A stretch of DNA of 64,000 nt from Ifrita kowaldi (GCA_013398055.1 VZRS01007674.1:944470-1008469), one strand, 5' to 3'. Numbered from the stretch's first letter, positions 25,401 through 37,931 are shown. Notes: generated by a model from the sequence alone, not told the origin. Translations and numbers: made by a program.

Positions 25401-27984
25401 GCATGACACTTCAATTAGTAACTGCAGATAAAGGTACACAAGACCTTGGCACCTAGTAAGGGGAAATATGAAAATGTCCATAAGTCTTACTAAAGGTCTT
25501 GATGAAGACCTATTGTCTCTGTGCAAGTTTCATACACAGACTGGAGCCTCCTGGATAGAAATAATGGTTAGGCTGCACAGGACATTTATGCTGTGCCTAA
25601 ATTTAATCAGGTGAGTCATTACAATTAACCAACCCTTTCTCAGGATCCAAGTGTGCTCCATGTAACTCACCATCTGCTGAAGTGAAGCACAATCCTATAT
25701 GATCTATTATGTCCAGATTTCTCAGGAACAGGATAACCGGTAGCGAAGTTTCACATTTGTAAAAGCTGACTCAAAGTTCCCTTCTCTAATTCTGCCACAC
25801 ACTAAAACAGAATCAGTTTTTAAACTTGAATAGAATAAAGAGAGATGGCCTCCAACTGGTGTCAGTCAAGAAGGTGTTTTCAAGCCTTTTCTAGTAGGAC
25901 TGGAAGGCACTGCCTCCTTTAGGTTTGTTGATATCGAGAGTATCTGTGTGCTGCTCTGCTATATATAAACTATTGTGCATCAGTCTTGCCTCCTCAGCAC
26001 TGGACTCAGAGCTGTGATGACTACACTGATTTTGGTCTTATCAGCTGTACCAACAGTACTTATGAAGCAATATTAAATAAATACAAATTATGGAAGAAGT
26101 CTCCACAGTGAAAGAAATTAATTGCATGCAAAAGCCTGCTGATATTTAAGCAGATGACAAACCTTGTTTTGAAAGAAACATTTTTTTGGGAAGAGGAATT
26201 GCTCCCAGCACACATGCACTTGTGAGATGCCCACAACTCTTCTTAAATACCAGGGTCCAGAATTCTTGTTGGTGCTCTGTTTCCACTAAAAATACGTTAA
26301 TGACCTAATACAAACCTGACTATAGCGTTGGAAGCTGTAGGACACAGTTTTGTTTTCCACACTCCCCCTAAATTAGTTTGATATTTTTGCCTGAGTCTCT
26401 TAGGCTGGTACCATTTGAGCAACATCCTTATATGTAAGAACTGGTGCTGTGGAAATGTATTGTCATCCAATTGCTGGTAGCAAAAGGAACACCCCCAGGT
26501 CAGCAGCAGGCATAAGAAAACTGATTTCCTGCACGATCACAGTTGAAATTCCACACAATCTCTCCACTGGGGTGAAGTATTCTGCTATGACTTACCAAGT
26601 GTAAACAGCAACATAAATGTGCTAGATGCATAAACACTGCCAATACTGGCAGAATTTTGTGTTCTGGCACAAATTGTGTGGGAAACTTGCAATCAGTCTA
26701 ACCATAGAGCCATTCAGAGAGAAAACAAGGCTAAAAAATAAGAAAAAAAAGTATTCTAGAGAAATGTTTGTGAAGTTGCTGCTGCCCCTGGGCAATATAG
26801 ATTTTGTGCAATGTAAATTTTCAGTACAAATTCAAGGCCACTTAGGAAAAAAAAAACTACTTAAAAGAATAACCATAATTCCTTGGCGGTTATTAGATGA
26901 AATAATCACTTATTTCTCTGAGGGCTTCTTTTATCCAGAGGTACATTTTAACTGTTCAGTGGATTAAATTACAGGAGGGGGTACTATCTCTAGAAAGCTG
27001 ATAGGCTTTTTATTCATTTCAACAAGCTTTTAAATATAATGAAAGGCCAAAATATGTGAAGAGCTGCTTGCTCAAAGAGAATTTAACTGGGATGAAGCTG
27101 TAGGCACTGATCCTTAGAAACCTGATATGCTACTGACTGAAGGACTCACAGCACTTCCTACCTTTCTACCTGTGTGGAAATGAGAAGTATTTCATTTAAC
27201 TGCTTGGCTTGCTGCTTTAGACTTTTTTTCCCCTCAACACTTTCAGGATAAAGCTTTCCCATATTGCATTAAAATTTTAATCTAACCTCAACATGACAGA
27301 AACTATTTAAAAATAGTTTTGGAAGGCAGAAGTGGGTTGACACTGATACACCTTTTAAAAACAAGGGCCTTAGGAAATGTTAATTTATAAAAACAGAATG
27401 GAAGGTTTTAATAAGCATGGGACTACTGGAAAGCTGTTGCCATGAGCCACATAGCCGCATTATAAAACCCATGCAGATGGCAGATAGAGTGATATAACCT
27501 TTATAAGATTAAAGAGGTGCTGCTGTAGACACGCCAACATTATTTAAATGTTTTAAGAGCTTATCTCATTTTTCTCCTCCTAGCAAGGAAATGTTTTCCT
27601 TTGCCAGTGTTTATCTTCCAATATTTTATCAATATTTATGGAGCAAGACTGTTCTCTATGAACAATAATTTTTAGACACACCAGTTACAAATTACAGTGT
27701 CAGGTCTTGCTAAGAAGCTTAACATATTTTTTCAAGTACTGCATCACCTTGAGGGCTTCTCTGATGTTTTGTGTTTCAAAGCAAAAGCTTATAGGTACCA
27801 TATACATATAGAAGGCCATTAATAATGGGGTTAAAGCATTTTCTTTATTGGGAGGAATAAAATGGGGAGGAAAAAACTGGATCAAGTGTTTAAAGCACAG
27901 ACTTCTATGACTGTGCCATACTGTATGGCACAAGCCACCTCTGTCTCTTTCTACCTACTGCTGATTTAAAATCTACTCAGATCA
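22444..27984. other. Unique AT-rich sequence, no gene seen
   Basis: No open frame exceeds 113 codons (26626-26967, lysine-rich because of A runs). An AT-only cluster rich in TTAATTAA palindromes sits at about 22975-23013. A perfect 8-bp-arm palindrome, AACTATTT to AAATAGTT, lies at 27301-27318. Two subregions (about 25060-25260 and 27360-27660) look less degenerate than their surroundings and are discussed as possible conserved noncoding elements. Confidence 0.5.
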
Positions 27985-28050
27985 AAATCACCTTGGAACA
28001 GAAACCATGTCATTATGTGCATTTCTAGAGTGCCTAGAACAACAGGTCTA
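27985..28050 (+). mobile_element. Probable ancient L3/CR1-type LINE 3' remnant
   Basis: The stretch CCATGTCATTATGTGCATTT, followed by CTAGAGTGCCTAGAACAACA, closely resembles a 3' motif of old L3/CR1 elements found across amniotes. That motif reads roughly 'ccgtgtct..tgtgt.tgtacagcgcctagaacaatgggg'. Only about 65 bases are recognisable and the flanks are too diverged to extend it. The identification is from memory of the consensus. Confidence 0.4.
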
Positions 28051-28080
28051 TCTACTATTAAAATATCTACTATTGAAATT
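28051..28080. repeat. Tandem duplication of a 15-bp unit
   Basis: TCTACTATTAAAATA (28051-28065) is followed by TCTACTATTGAAATT (28066-28080), with two mismatches. It lies just at the edge of the L3/CR1-like remnant. Confidence 0.75.
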
Positions 28081-28622
28081 ATTTCTATCCAGTTTAACTG
28101 CAAACAACTGTCACGGCTTTTGGAATAATCAACTGATTCAATAGATTTTTCCATGTTTTCATTTCCCCAAAATACTTCATTAATATTCTAAAGTGGTTTA
28201 GGAGAGAAGGAATTAAAGAAACATAAAGTGATTTACTCTCAGCACCACTATTCATTTTTCAGTTGAATGATGGAACTGAAAAAACTTTTAACCACCAAGA
28301 AACATTATAAAGAGATGCTGTCATACACTGGTCATCACAGGATTAATAAATCTAAATCCCAACAATCAGCAGTGACATTATCCTCACAGTTCATCTGTGA
28401 GCTTGGTATTTACCACCAAGGGACTAAGGTTACCTACTGCTGAGACAACAAAGGTTACACATTGGTTTTGGTGCAAGGCTGACTTCTCACAGAAGCCAGC
28501 AGCACAGAGGCCCTACCAGGAGTCGGAAGAGTTAAAAAATCCCTAGATCTACGTGGCAGGAATGATGGACATCACAGACTCAACATGGACTTGCCCTGTG
28601 TTTTGGGTGGGGCTTTGTGAGC

Positions 28623-28668
28623 TCAGCAAGGACAGTAGCTCACACTCAGCAGGGACAACACCTCACAC
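28623..28668. repeat. Diverged tandem duplication of a 23-bp unit
   Basis: Two adjacent 23-base units share TCAGCA.GGACA at the start and CTCACAC at the end, with four mismatches. The first unit is 28623-28645 and the second 28646-28668. The periodicity explains the repetitive residues in the small plus-strand open frame at 28617-28799. Confidence 0.65.
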
Positions 28669-30269
28669 ACAGCAGTGATGATGGCAGAGCCCTTCACAGA
28701 GCCGTGTTCCTCAGACAGTCCTTCCCTCCAGGAAGGGAGAAAAGCCTGTCTTTGAATTCACAGCACTTCACCAGTATCCAATTTTGTAGAGTGGAGTAGA
28801 ACTACTAAGTCCTAGCAAAGGAAGCTTGATGGAATGGGTAAAAAAGTAAATTATTCATACTCCTTGAAACAAAACAATGGCTCAGGCTTCGACAGACTTG
28901 TAACCTGAGCTACAGGACAGCTGCTCTGCACTTTACCTGAAATTCATTAGCCTCTCCTTCATTACCTTACACTGCAGAGGCTGCGAGGCAGGAAGTCTGC
29001 AATAAAGGGTTACTTAACCTCTCATCCCTGGGAAGGAACACACAAGATCACTGGAGATGTGTCAGTACACCGGCACTCTGGGAATCCAAGGAGACAGAAA
29101 GCCTTCCACAGCTTACAGGCACAAGCACCAGCAGATTTCAAAGCAACTCCTTTATTCTTCTTAACTGCATCAGCAGAGTGAAGATGAATTCCTACTCTAC
29201 ACAACTCTATACTCTACCCAGAGGAATTTTCAAAACCATCTATTTATTCTGCAGCAGGATGGCCATTCTGGATGGCCATTCATTGATTAAACATCACTTG
29301 CCATGAGATGAAAAAATTACTCACATGGCAGCATATAATTTTTCCTGAGACAAGCAATAAATCGAAGAGGAGGTGCATCAGAGCTGGCTAACAGTGGAAC
29401 ACAATGTTGCTTTCAACTACTCCCCAAACACCTCACATATTAATTCACAATTTCAGCATTAACCCAGACTCTAAGATGACAAAGAACATACAACTTCTGT
29501 TTCTGGCCTTGGGCTACAAGCATTGAGTGCCATTTCCCCAGCAACATTAAATACTGCACTGAAAACTTTCAAAAATATTGTGTTAACTAAATATGCTTAT
29601 TTAAGTCCAAGATAACAGAAAACTCCCTATTATATTTTTCATAGGGGGAAAAAAAGAGATATTATACTTCTACATTTTTATTAGTATTTTTCTGTCTTTC
29701 TTTTCTTACCTTGCTTGATTATTTCAGGGTAGGCTTCATCTGAAGTTTTTGGCCTGAATGCTGTGCTTTACAGTATTACAGCTTACAATATTACCTGAGG
29801 CTCAAAAATATTGTCAATATGCTTCCTTTTTATCAATTATGCATATGCTTTTCCTGGAATAACATATGTACCAATAGGGTATATTTGGAGAAGGTTCTTG
29901 GCATCCTGGATGTTTGCTATTAAGCAAGGGCTGAAATATAAAAATTATTCAGTTTTACCAGAAACAGTTGGAGAGCAAAAGTTCCCTCAAAAGCCCATCC
30001 CCTGGGGCTGTGCTTCACACCATCAATCTCTTGCATAATCAGCATTTCTCTACACACAGAAGCTCCAGTGCAGAATATAGATTAGAAACCTGTAGTGTGG
30101 CATCGACAGAGGAAAGCTTTGCCACAGAATGATTTGATGCTAATTTCTAGGGTCATTTTCATGTCAAAGGTTGAAGATTTTTAGTTGTTTTTTTGGGGTT
30201 TTTTTTAATATTCATGCGACCAAAGGTCTATTCAAGTTCATTTTCTGCCACTCATCCTGCTCTCCACAT
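28669..30269. other. Unique sequence, no gene seen
   Basis: Open frames are at most 75 codons. Aside from the 13-bp duplication at 29257-29282 and T runs near 30186-30210, nothing is distinguishable. Confidence 0.5.
29257..29282. repeat. Tandem duplication of a 13-bp unit
   Basis: GGATGGCCATTCT (29257-29269) is followed by GGATGGCCATTCA (29270-29282), with one mismatch. Confidence 0.8.
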
Positions 30270-30488
30270 TTATGGCCAGCACTTTTCACATCAGTATCTC
30301 ATAGTGCTTGTTGGACTGGTTAATTAAAAACTGCACAGCATCCTAAAGAGTAGGTATACACCAATATTATTCAAGCTTACAGACAAGATGGTGGAGCTGC
30401 AGAAAGGTTGAATTAAATTACTTGTCTGGTGTCTCACATCAAGCAAGAGACAACCTCAGAATTTTAGTTTGGATCTGTGCTTTCTCCA
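30270..30488 (+). mobile_element. MIR-like ancient SINE remnant
   Basis: The order of matching blocks follows the MIR consensus on plus. GAGTAGGTA and TATTAT correspond to 'gaggTAGGTActaTTATTAT'. TTACAGACAAG..GG corresponds to 'TTACAGAtgagGaaactGagg'. GCAGAAAGGTTGAATTAAAT and then TACTTG correspond to 'aCAGAgAGGTTaAgtAACTTG'. GTCTCACATCAAG corresponds to 'gGTCACACagctaG', and TCTGTGCTTTCTCCAC to the 3' 'CTcTTTCCAC'. It is heavily diverged, as expected of a SINE family that predates the split of birds and mammals. The 5' limit is approximate. Confidence 0.55.
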
Positions 30489-33400
30489 CAAGAACAACAC
30501 TTGAATAGTATTTTGTCAAGTAACTGTTTTAGCCTCTACTCATAGCACAAGTTACAAAAACAGCCAGTCAAGTCTCCTGAGATGTTTGACAAGAACTGTT
30601 AGTTATCTCTGTGATTGACTTTCACAGTCACAGTCAATATGTTCACTTTGGTATTTTATATTTAAAATGCCTATGTAGTTACTTATGCAAGCTTTTTCAC
30701 AAAAAGAGACCAACTAACACTTGTTTTTCCACAACCTTACCTACATTTATGCCAGAGGGTCATGAGTTTAAAAAACCCCAAATTATCAGGGAAAGTATTA
30801 AGAGTGAATGATTAAATACATACACTGAAATATGGACTAATTCAGAATTACATCCTCTATCTATAATATGAAATGAAAACTGATAGAGGACAACTCATAA
30901 ATTAAATTCAGGGGGCAGTTCTGTGTGAATTTTAAGACTGTGAGGATCACTGACACCATATTTTTGAACATATTCACCACGGTACAGTTCTACAGTCTTC
31001 TTTGCTATTTAACTTTAGTAACAGTGTGTTCACCACAGGACTTACACAGTTTCTCTGCCTACATGCACATTGTTGCTGTGTATTTCTCTGCCTTCAGATG
31101 AAATAATTCTTAACTCTGTGTCCAGCTTCTACGAGTTACAACTGCTGACAGAGCATAGAAATCATAAGAAGTGGAATATATCTCTGAACACTGATACTGC
31201 ACAGTATTTGAGGATTACAATCATCAATATCTAAGATCTAATGTGATAAACCTCCATGGTTTAGGCATAGGAATGGTGACAGTGGACTAATTTTAGCCCT
31301 AAGCTGATGTTACTCTAGCCTTGCTATAGGTAACAGTTGTATAATTAATGTTTTCTCTATATTTTCTTTGATACTTAACTATGTTGGTCTGACAAGTTCC
31401 CGTTTTTATTGTTGCTTTGTATGTTTCCCAAGGCTTTGACAGAGAAATTGGCTTCCCATACAAAGATGCTTATTTATAGAAAAATCTCTTCTTGTTCAAT
31501 ACCAAATTGGTTTTAACTCCCACAACAGAAGACGGCCAAATATTATAAGATGACACATTCCCACTGGGCATGTGGATTTAGGAAAAAGCTAAGCAGCAAG
31601 CTAACAAAAAGCTAAGCCCTAAGACTTTCAGTTAAAACATTTGATAAAGAGGATTGGGTTCAGCTACATCAAATCCTCTGTGCAAACACAAAAGACAGCT
31701 TCTGAAGGAAAAACCTTCTGAAATGGCCAACCATACTGCAGGACACTCAAAATTTGTCAAGAACCATAAGAAAACAGGTTAAAAGGACTGCATGGCATCC
31801 CAGTTTAACTTCAGACATATAGGGTGCATTGGGGACAAGGTGATGTACTCTAGCTGATGGACTGTGCCCAGTGGGAGTCAGGAATGGGTTGAAGGGCTTT
31901 GCTGAATTGGATCTGAAAGGTCTAGCAAAGTAAACACGGTTTTTGGAAAAGTCAAGTGCTCATACAGGAGCTTCTCCACCAACACCTAGTTTAAGACAAT
32001 CCTTAATGCACTTATCATCCCTGTATTTCACATAAGTTGTTGGGGTTTTCTTTCCCTCCCAAGTTTCCCAAGACAACAAAATTTTACAAAAAGGCTCATT
32101 TTAGAAATCATATTTCCCTTCCCAAATATAAAATTTTCTGGCTATTTCTGCACCTACTGTCCAAAGGTGAGAGAACATTTGTCAAAGGCAGTGGAGAAGA
32201 CTGCAAGTGGCTGAGTGACCCTTCTAAATGTGTCTTTGTTTTTTAGCTGAGTCATGTGAATTAACCACATTCAAGCTCTGATCTAAGATGCAATTACAAA
32301 GCAAACTTTGGTATCCAAGCCCCCCTGGAGAGGCAGCATATTTGAATTTCTGCTCACAACAGGGCAGGATCATTTCACACAAGCCAAAGGTGTGACTTTT
32401 CAGGCAGCAGTAACTAGGTCATTTACAGCCATCTGTTCCTAGCCTCAGCCTCCCTGCGGTCATCACCAAAGCTGTGTGCTAATTAATTTTCACCTGCTAA
32501 TCAGTGGAGACAGCTCTGAAACTAACAAATCATCCAGTTTCAGTCAACAGCTCCTGGACTCCTGTGGGTGGCATTTCCACAAGACTTTATTACCAATAAA
32601 GGGAAAGAGGTTTCTCTGAAAGAAGATTCCCTGTAAGGCTTCTGACCCGCTCCGTGTGGAGTTACCTGTTCTTTGCCTCCAAATCTTCAAGCAAGAACTT
32701 AGGCACATTCTTAATTTTGATTTGAGGAATTAGGTGTATAAATGCTTGGAGATATAGACTTAAAAGACCTGCTTGACATTTCATGGGAAGTCTGTGAGGA
32801 AGCAGGGAACTGAATCATGTCTTCCCAAGTCCTAAGTAAGCGCTCCAAACACTGCAACATCCTTCCACTACCACGTGGCTTTAAACAGGGCAAGTAGATA
32901 CTGCAATGCCACTGAAACTTCATTTTAAGCTGTGAGAAGACTAATACATAACTCCAAACCAGCATGATTGTACTTCATTTGTTCTGAGGACTGATAATGC
33001 AAACCCCATAGCACTACGTGTTCTTCCAACCTCCCAGCTCTATCCATTGGCACAACTTATACTGAGCTCTGAGGGGTTTTTGTGTACATGTTTTCCTTGT
33101 ATATAGCTATGAGTCCTTAAATTAAAAAAATATTCGCATTCTTCAAATGAGTTGTTTTAGTTCCATGGAATGAACCTGCTTTTAAAAACAAACATTTGCA
33201 TTATCACAATAGTGTTACTTTGATTTAGTAGGTACTATAAAGGATCCAACAGGAAAAACTCATGTAGGTAAATATTGAAAGAAAATGTCTTTAGACCCAC
33301 GAAAGCTGCTCAATGGGAAATGAATGGCAAGAGATTATGATCTAGTTTCTACACTGCTGCTTGAGATTCTGTATCACAATACCTCAGCTGGGGCTCAGAA

Positions 33401-33878
33401 AAGTATGATTTATAAGGTGTGAACAGTGCGCAGCATTCATGAATAGTCCACACAAAATAAGGTCAAAATAACATCTCACAGAATATATTATGCTCTCTCA
33501 TGAGCATATAACAGCTTTGAATGGGAGTTAACCAAGTAGGATGGCTCCTAAACTGTAGCAAGGCCAGTTCCTCCCCAGATTCCTCACACAGTATTGTCAT
33601 GGTGACTGGAGAGAACTGTCAGTTCACCTGGACTCAGATGTGGCCAATCAATAAGATATTTGCAATCCTATCAGCAGAGATTAAACAGAATTCTAAGGGA
33701 TATATTCTGTAATCCCTGCTTTTCAAGATGTATGACAACTACATAATACAACAGAAGCAAAAGAACCAGAAAATTACATCCTTAAAGGCTGATACGGTTT
33801 TTTGTTAGAGGCCTGGTGCATCACATTCTCAGGCTTGCAGCTGATGCTCCAAGAGTGCAGCCAGGCATCTTCTTGCAG
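30489..33878. other. Unique sequence, no gene seen
   Basis: No open frame exceeds 84 codons. A segment at about 32400-32640 holds homeodomain-like TAATTA sites next to CACCTG and is noted as a possible conserved noncoding element. No repeat family is visible. Confidence 0.5.
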
Positions 33879-33920
33879 CTGGTTACAGGACTGGGGTCTA
33901 AAGGCCATGGTGCCATGCAG
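33879..33920 (+). other. Candidate 42-bp exon
   Basis: The acceptor TCTTCTTGCAG precedes it and a donor CAG followed by GTAAGA comes after. The 42 bases are open in phase 0 and would encode LVTGLGSKGHGAMQ. The splice signals are good, but the segment is short enough for an open frame by chance and I cannot place the peptide. The CpG-enriched segment starts about 180 bp downstream. Confidence 0.13.
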
Positions 33921-34097
33921 GTAAGAAATGAAAATACACTAGGCCAGGATCCAAGTCTAGTGTAGTTCAAAACTAGGATCCCAATTCAAATCAAGGTGCC
34001 TCATCTTTAAGAAAAGCAGAGGTCAAAAATATTTGGTTTTGTTTTCGTGCACAAATTTTTTTGCACAGCTGGGGCCAGCTGGAAAAGAAAGAGTAAA

Positions 34098-34615
34098 CGT
34101 ACCCATGGACATTTGTGTGATAGGAATTGCACACGTGAAGAGGAAGAAGGAGCAGAACAGTTAGCACTGGAGCTGTGGCTCAGATGTAGATCTGCAGCTC
34201 TGCACTGTGTGTCAGACCCCCGGCACCGAAGCCTTACTCCCCCAGTTTTCCCTTTTCTCCCAGCAACGTGCTGCAACGCAAGCACTGTGCACGACCTTGT
34301 CTGAGCACTGACTAAAGCACACGTGGGAGAGAGAGGGGGCAGGGGCAGGTCACCCACAGCTCCTAACTCGGGCTTTGGGTCTCGCAGGCTTTCAGTTTGC
34401 GTTTCAAGGTACGGGTTAGGGTTTCCAGGGGTAAAGTTGCACTGCAGAGAGGGCTAGCAGCATGTGCAGGAGCACGAAGGGCTATGAGCACTAGCATGGC
34501 TCTCCCCCTCTTCTGCAAAAGAAGCAGACCACTGACAGCACAGCAAGACTCAACATTCTGCAGAAGCTGCTTGTCAGCCTCACATTCTCTTCTTTCTCGA
34601 CATGCAACTTCGGTT
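34098..34615. promoter_or_regulatory. CpG-enriched segment, possible weak CpG island
   Basis: About 15 CpG dinucleotides occur in some 520 bp, 12 of them between 34098 and 34412, whereas most of the window is strongly CpG-depleted. Overlapping open frames (85, 116 and 119 codons) follow from the lower stop density. Two CACGTG E-boxes are present (34132-34137 and about 34320-34325), and one TTAGGG occurs at about 34408. This could be a minor promoter, an enhancer or a decayed GC-rich insertion. No start site can be assigned. Confidence 0.3.
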
Positions 34616-37600
34616 TTTAAGCTTTTCTCTGTGTGCTATGAGACATGCATAAATAAAAATGAGTGGTACCAGGTAATTATCACAGCAATTGTGATATCCT
34701 TACGTAGCATCTCAACAAATCAAGGGAAGCTTTTTCCTTTTGGAGACAGAACATGAAGTGAGGGATACGAAAATTGCCTACAGAATGCTGCCACAGGGAT
34801 GCCTCTCAAATCATTTTATCAGCAAAAAAAGGAAGCCATGTCTGCTGGTAACAGCTAAAGATCACGTTCTAATTTCAGCAGTTGCAGTTAACTCGTTCCC
34901 AATGGAGATGCACTTACCGTGAGAAGGTTTCTAACTGCTTCAGCACTGAAAGGAAACAAGCATTGAGTCATTCAACTGCAGATCTATATGCAAATATGCT
35001 TTTCGGCCCATGAAGGGAAAGCATATAGAATCCGCTGCTATAACGCAGTCAGCCAAACATTTCCACACATTTCTTATAATGCAAACGCTGGAAAAAAAAA
35101 AATTCATTTACCAACCAGTGTTTTAGCTGTCCCTATACAAGTGTGATCATTGGCATGCACATGCACTCTGTTAGGGACAGAGCGTGTGTATAGGAAATAT
35201 AGGCACACTGCATACCTAGAACTGGTGAGAAAAGTTTTAATCAACAGATATATTCCCCTTGACAGTGAATGGTTCAACAGTATTATTATTAATTTCACTC
35301 AAAGATTATGTTTATATCTTATATAATTCAAGATATATTAAGCCAATATATTGCATTTTGATTAAACTTCTGAGGACCATAATATGAACTGTTCAATTTT
35401 TTCAATTATTAACTCCCAAAATAGTGATTCTATATAAAGAATCTAGTTCCACACAATATGGTCATTTTCTCTGTTGACCTCTATTTTGGCCTGCAATAGA
35501 ATCCACATCACAGCTAGCCCAAAAAACTTTCTAATAGCAAAGGTGATTTAGTATAAAGAAATGAATAGAATGCTTTTATAGCTAGGAAACTTCTGGCTTA
35601 TCCTAAAGCATGCACTTAGTGCTAAGAGGGCCCTAGCAACTAATATCTGAGGATATTAAAACGAAATAATTCTTTTGGTGAGCAATGATAAATGTGAGGC
35701 TCTTTTAAGAGTGATTTTTTCAATGAATTGTGTAAACAGATTTGCACTTTAGAATAAAATCTTGAGCAAGTTATTTCACAGTAAGGAATGAGAATTTCTT
35801 TTTAATTTGAAAAGGATATGAATAAAGAAAAATACAAAAATATTAAATCCGGTAAAGGTCAACAAAAAATTATGACGTAATGTCAAAAGGTAAGTGTTCT
35901 CGAACTGCCATGCGGTTTTCTGCCTAGATTAATCCCTGCTGTGAGCCTGTGACTGAACAGAGGCAGGGAAATCCTTTGGGAGCTGGTCTCACACAGGCAT
36001 CGGGGAGGGTTTAGAATGGAGAGTGCAGCTTGTCACCAGGGATGAAACAGCAAAACTGGGACCTCTGTATTTACTGGCAAAACTCACTGAGCACACTGAC
36101 AGGTGTTCAGAGGGGCATCCGCATATACACATGGCAAAATCCAGGAGGATGATCCCTTCAAGGCACTAACATGCAGACAGATGGAAAAACTCTGTCTCCT
36201 GCCCAAAGTGGCCGTGGCTGTAATGACTGGGGCTCAGCACCGTGTGAAGGTGCAGCCCAACTCTACAATGGGGCTGGGAGAAAGGGAAACACAAATGGGA
36301 GTTCTGCTGCCTTTTTCCCCCAGATGTGCAGATACTGATAAACAATGGGGGAGGAAATGGCTTTCAAAGAGCTACAACTTAAAAAAAACAAACAAAGCTG
36401 AAATGTATGAGGATGTGCATTTCAACTGATGTAAAATACATTCCTGATCTACTCTGAAGGGCAGATTAGCACCTAAAAATTTGCTGAACATCAGATATAA
36501 ACTCCAGTCCCTGTGTTTCTGTGATACATATGCTCACACTAATTTTTGAGGATACCTGCAGGCATTGTTGAACTGTGGCCTGAGTGTAGAGTGAAGGGTA
36601 CTGCCCTAAAATTCTAGGGTAACTCCAAGGGTTACCCTGGAAAGTTTAGATGATATATAATTCCCAGAGTTATTTTCACTGCTCTTCATATTCCACTCTC
36701 TACACATCTGTTGCTACAAATATCTCAAATCTGTGAGCAATTAGATACGCAAGAGTTAACTTTACAGAATTAATACTGCTTAAATTCAGAGAGGAAAGGG
36801 TGATTATTAAAAATTAATATTATTAAAAATGTCTTCTAAAATGGAGTAATAAATACATATATTCACCTTATCTAATGATGAATAATAACATTTAGAATGC
36901 TCATGTACTTCTTTGGTTTGATTAGCATGAAATAGACTGGTACCTGCTTTAGTCTAGGAGCAATATTATTACTCTTTTTTTTCTTAGCCAAAATCAGCAA
37001 TCTATTATAGTATAGGCTTTTAAAGCTAAATTTCTGTGAAAATTTACCCTCTAGACTCCCTACTTGATGTTTTATAGAAATGTGCATCTTAAACATTAAT
37101 TCACTAGACAAAAAAAAATATTTTAGGACAGAGAAATGAAAATTGTTGTGGATTGTTGCAAAAAAAAGATTATACTGAAAAATATTTTTCTTTTTGCAGG
37201 CTTTGATTACTCTGAAAAATCTTTTTCCCTTTGCTATAATTAGCATGTGTCTCTCTCATATATATTTTTAATGAACAAATCCACCTAATAAAAGATTGGA
37301 TCCTGATGGAGCAGAAAAAAAGTTCCCTAAAGAACCAGATGTGACCTTAGATGGGGCAATTATTTCTGAGCTGAGTGTTCAGAACATGTTCAGAACCTAA
37401 TGGCTGCTCCCTGGCAGCTCATTCTGATTGGTTACTTTTTTATTTTTCCATTCTGTGTCAGGACTGGGTAAATTGTGTGCTGCTTTTTGAAACATCTCCC
37501 TAGACATCTCTTTTCATTGCAATTATATTGCGTTCAGCCCTGTCCTGGCAGTGCTGAGCTGTGTGATCTCCTATCACAGGACAGGCTGCCTGTCAGAGAC

Positions 37601-37868
37601 TGCTGTCTGCCTCCACCTGCCCTCAAAGAACAGAGCATTTAATTGTTGGCTTGGACATTAGGGCGTTCCTAGCAGCAGAACCAGGCAGTGCTTTCCACTT
37701 GAAGCTCTGAAGGCTGGAGACTTTCACAGTCCAGAGGAGAACAAGCTACCTCATCTCTAAATAATCTCAGAGTAAAGGTGAAAGGAATCAAAGGGAAAAA
37801 AAATCAGAAAGGAGAAGGCACACCTGAGGGGAGGAATCAATGGGGATGGTACAAGGACAGGAAAACAC
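34616..37868. other. Unique AT-rich sequence, no gene seen
   Basis: Open frames reach 124 codons (36872-37246, minus), which is lysine- and phenylalanine-rich because of A and T runs and matches nothing known to me. No repeat family is seen. Confidence 0.5.
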
Positions 37869-37885
37869 AAAAAAAAAAAAAAAAA

Positions 37886-37931
<46 letters not shown>
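37869..37931. repeat. Long poly-A tract (A17 C A45)
   Basis: Seventeen As, one C at 37886, then 45 As up to 37931, with G and six more As beyond. It is by far the longest homopolymer in the window and generates the poly-Lys and poly-Phe open frames on either strand. CR1 elements do not leave poly-A tails, so this is either slippage expansion or the tail of a retrocopy made by other machinery. No parent gene was recognised in the 500 bp upstream. Confidence 0.95.

Noticed and set aside
34403..34416. TTAGGG-containing stretch as an interstitial telomere repeat
   Set aside because: Only one copy of TTAGGG is present.
36872..37246. 124-codon minus-strand frame rich in Lys and Phe
   Set aside because: The composition is driven by A and T homopolymers. 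No domain or splice evidence.
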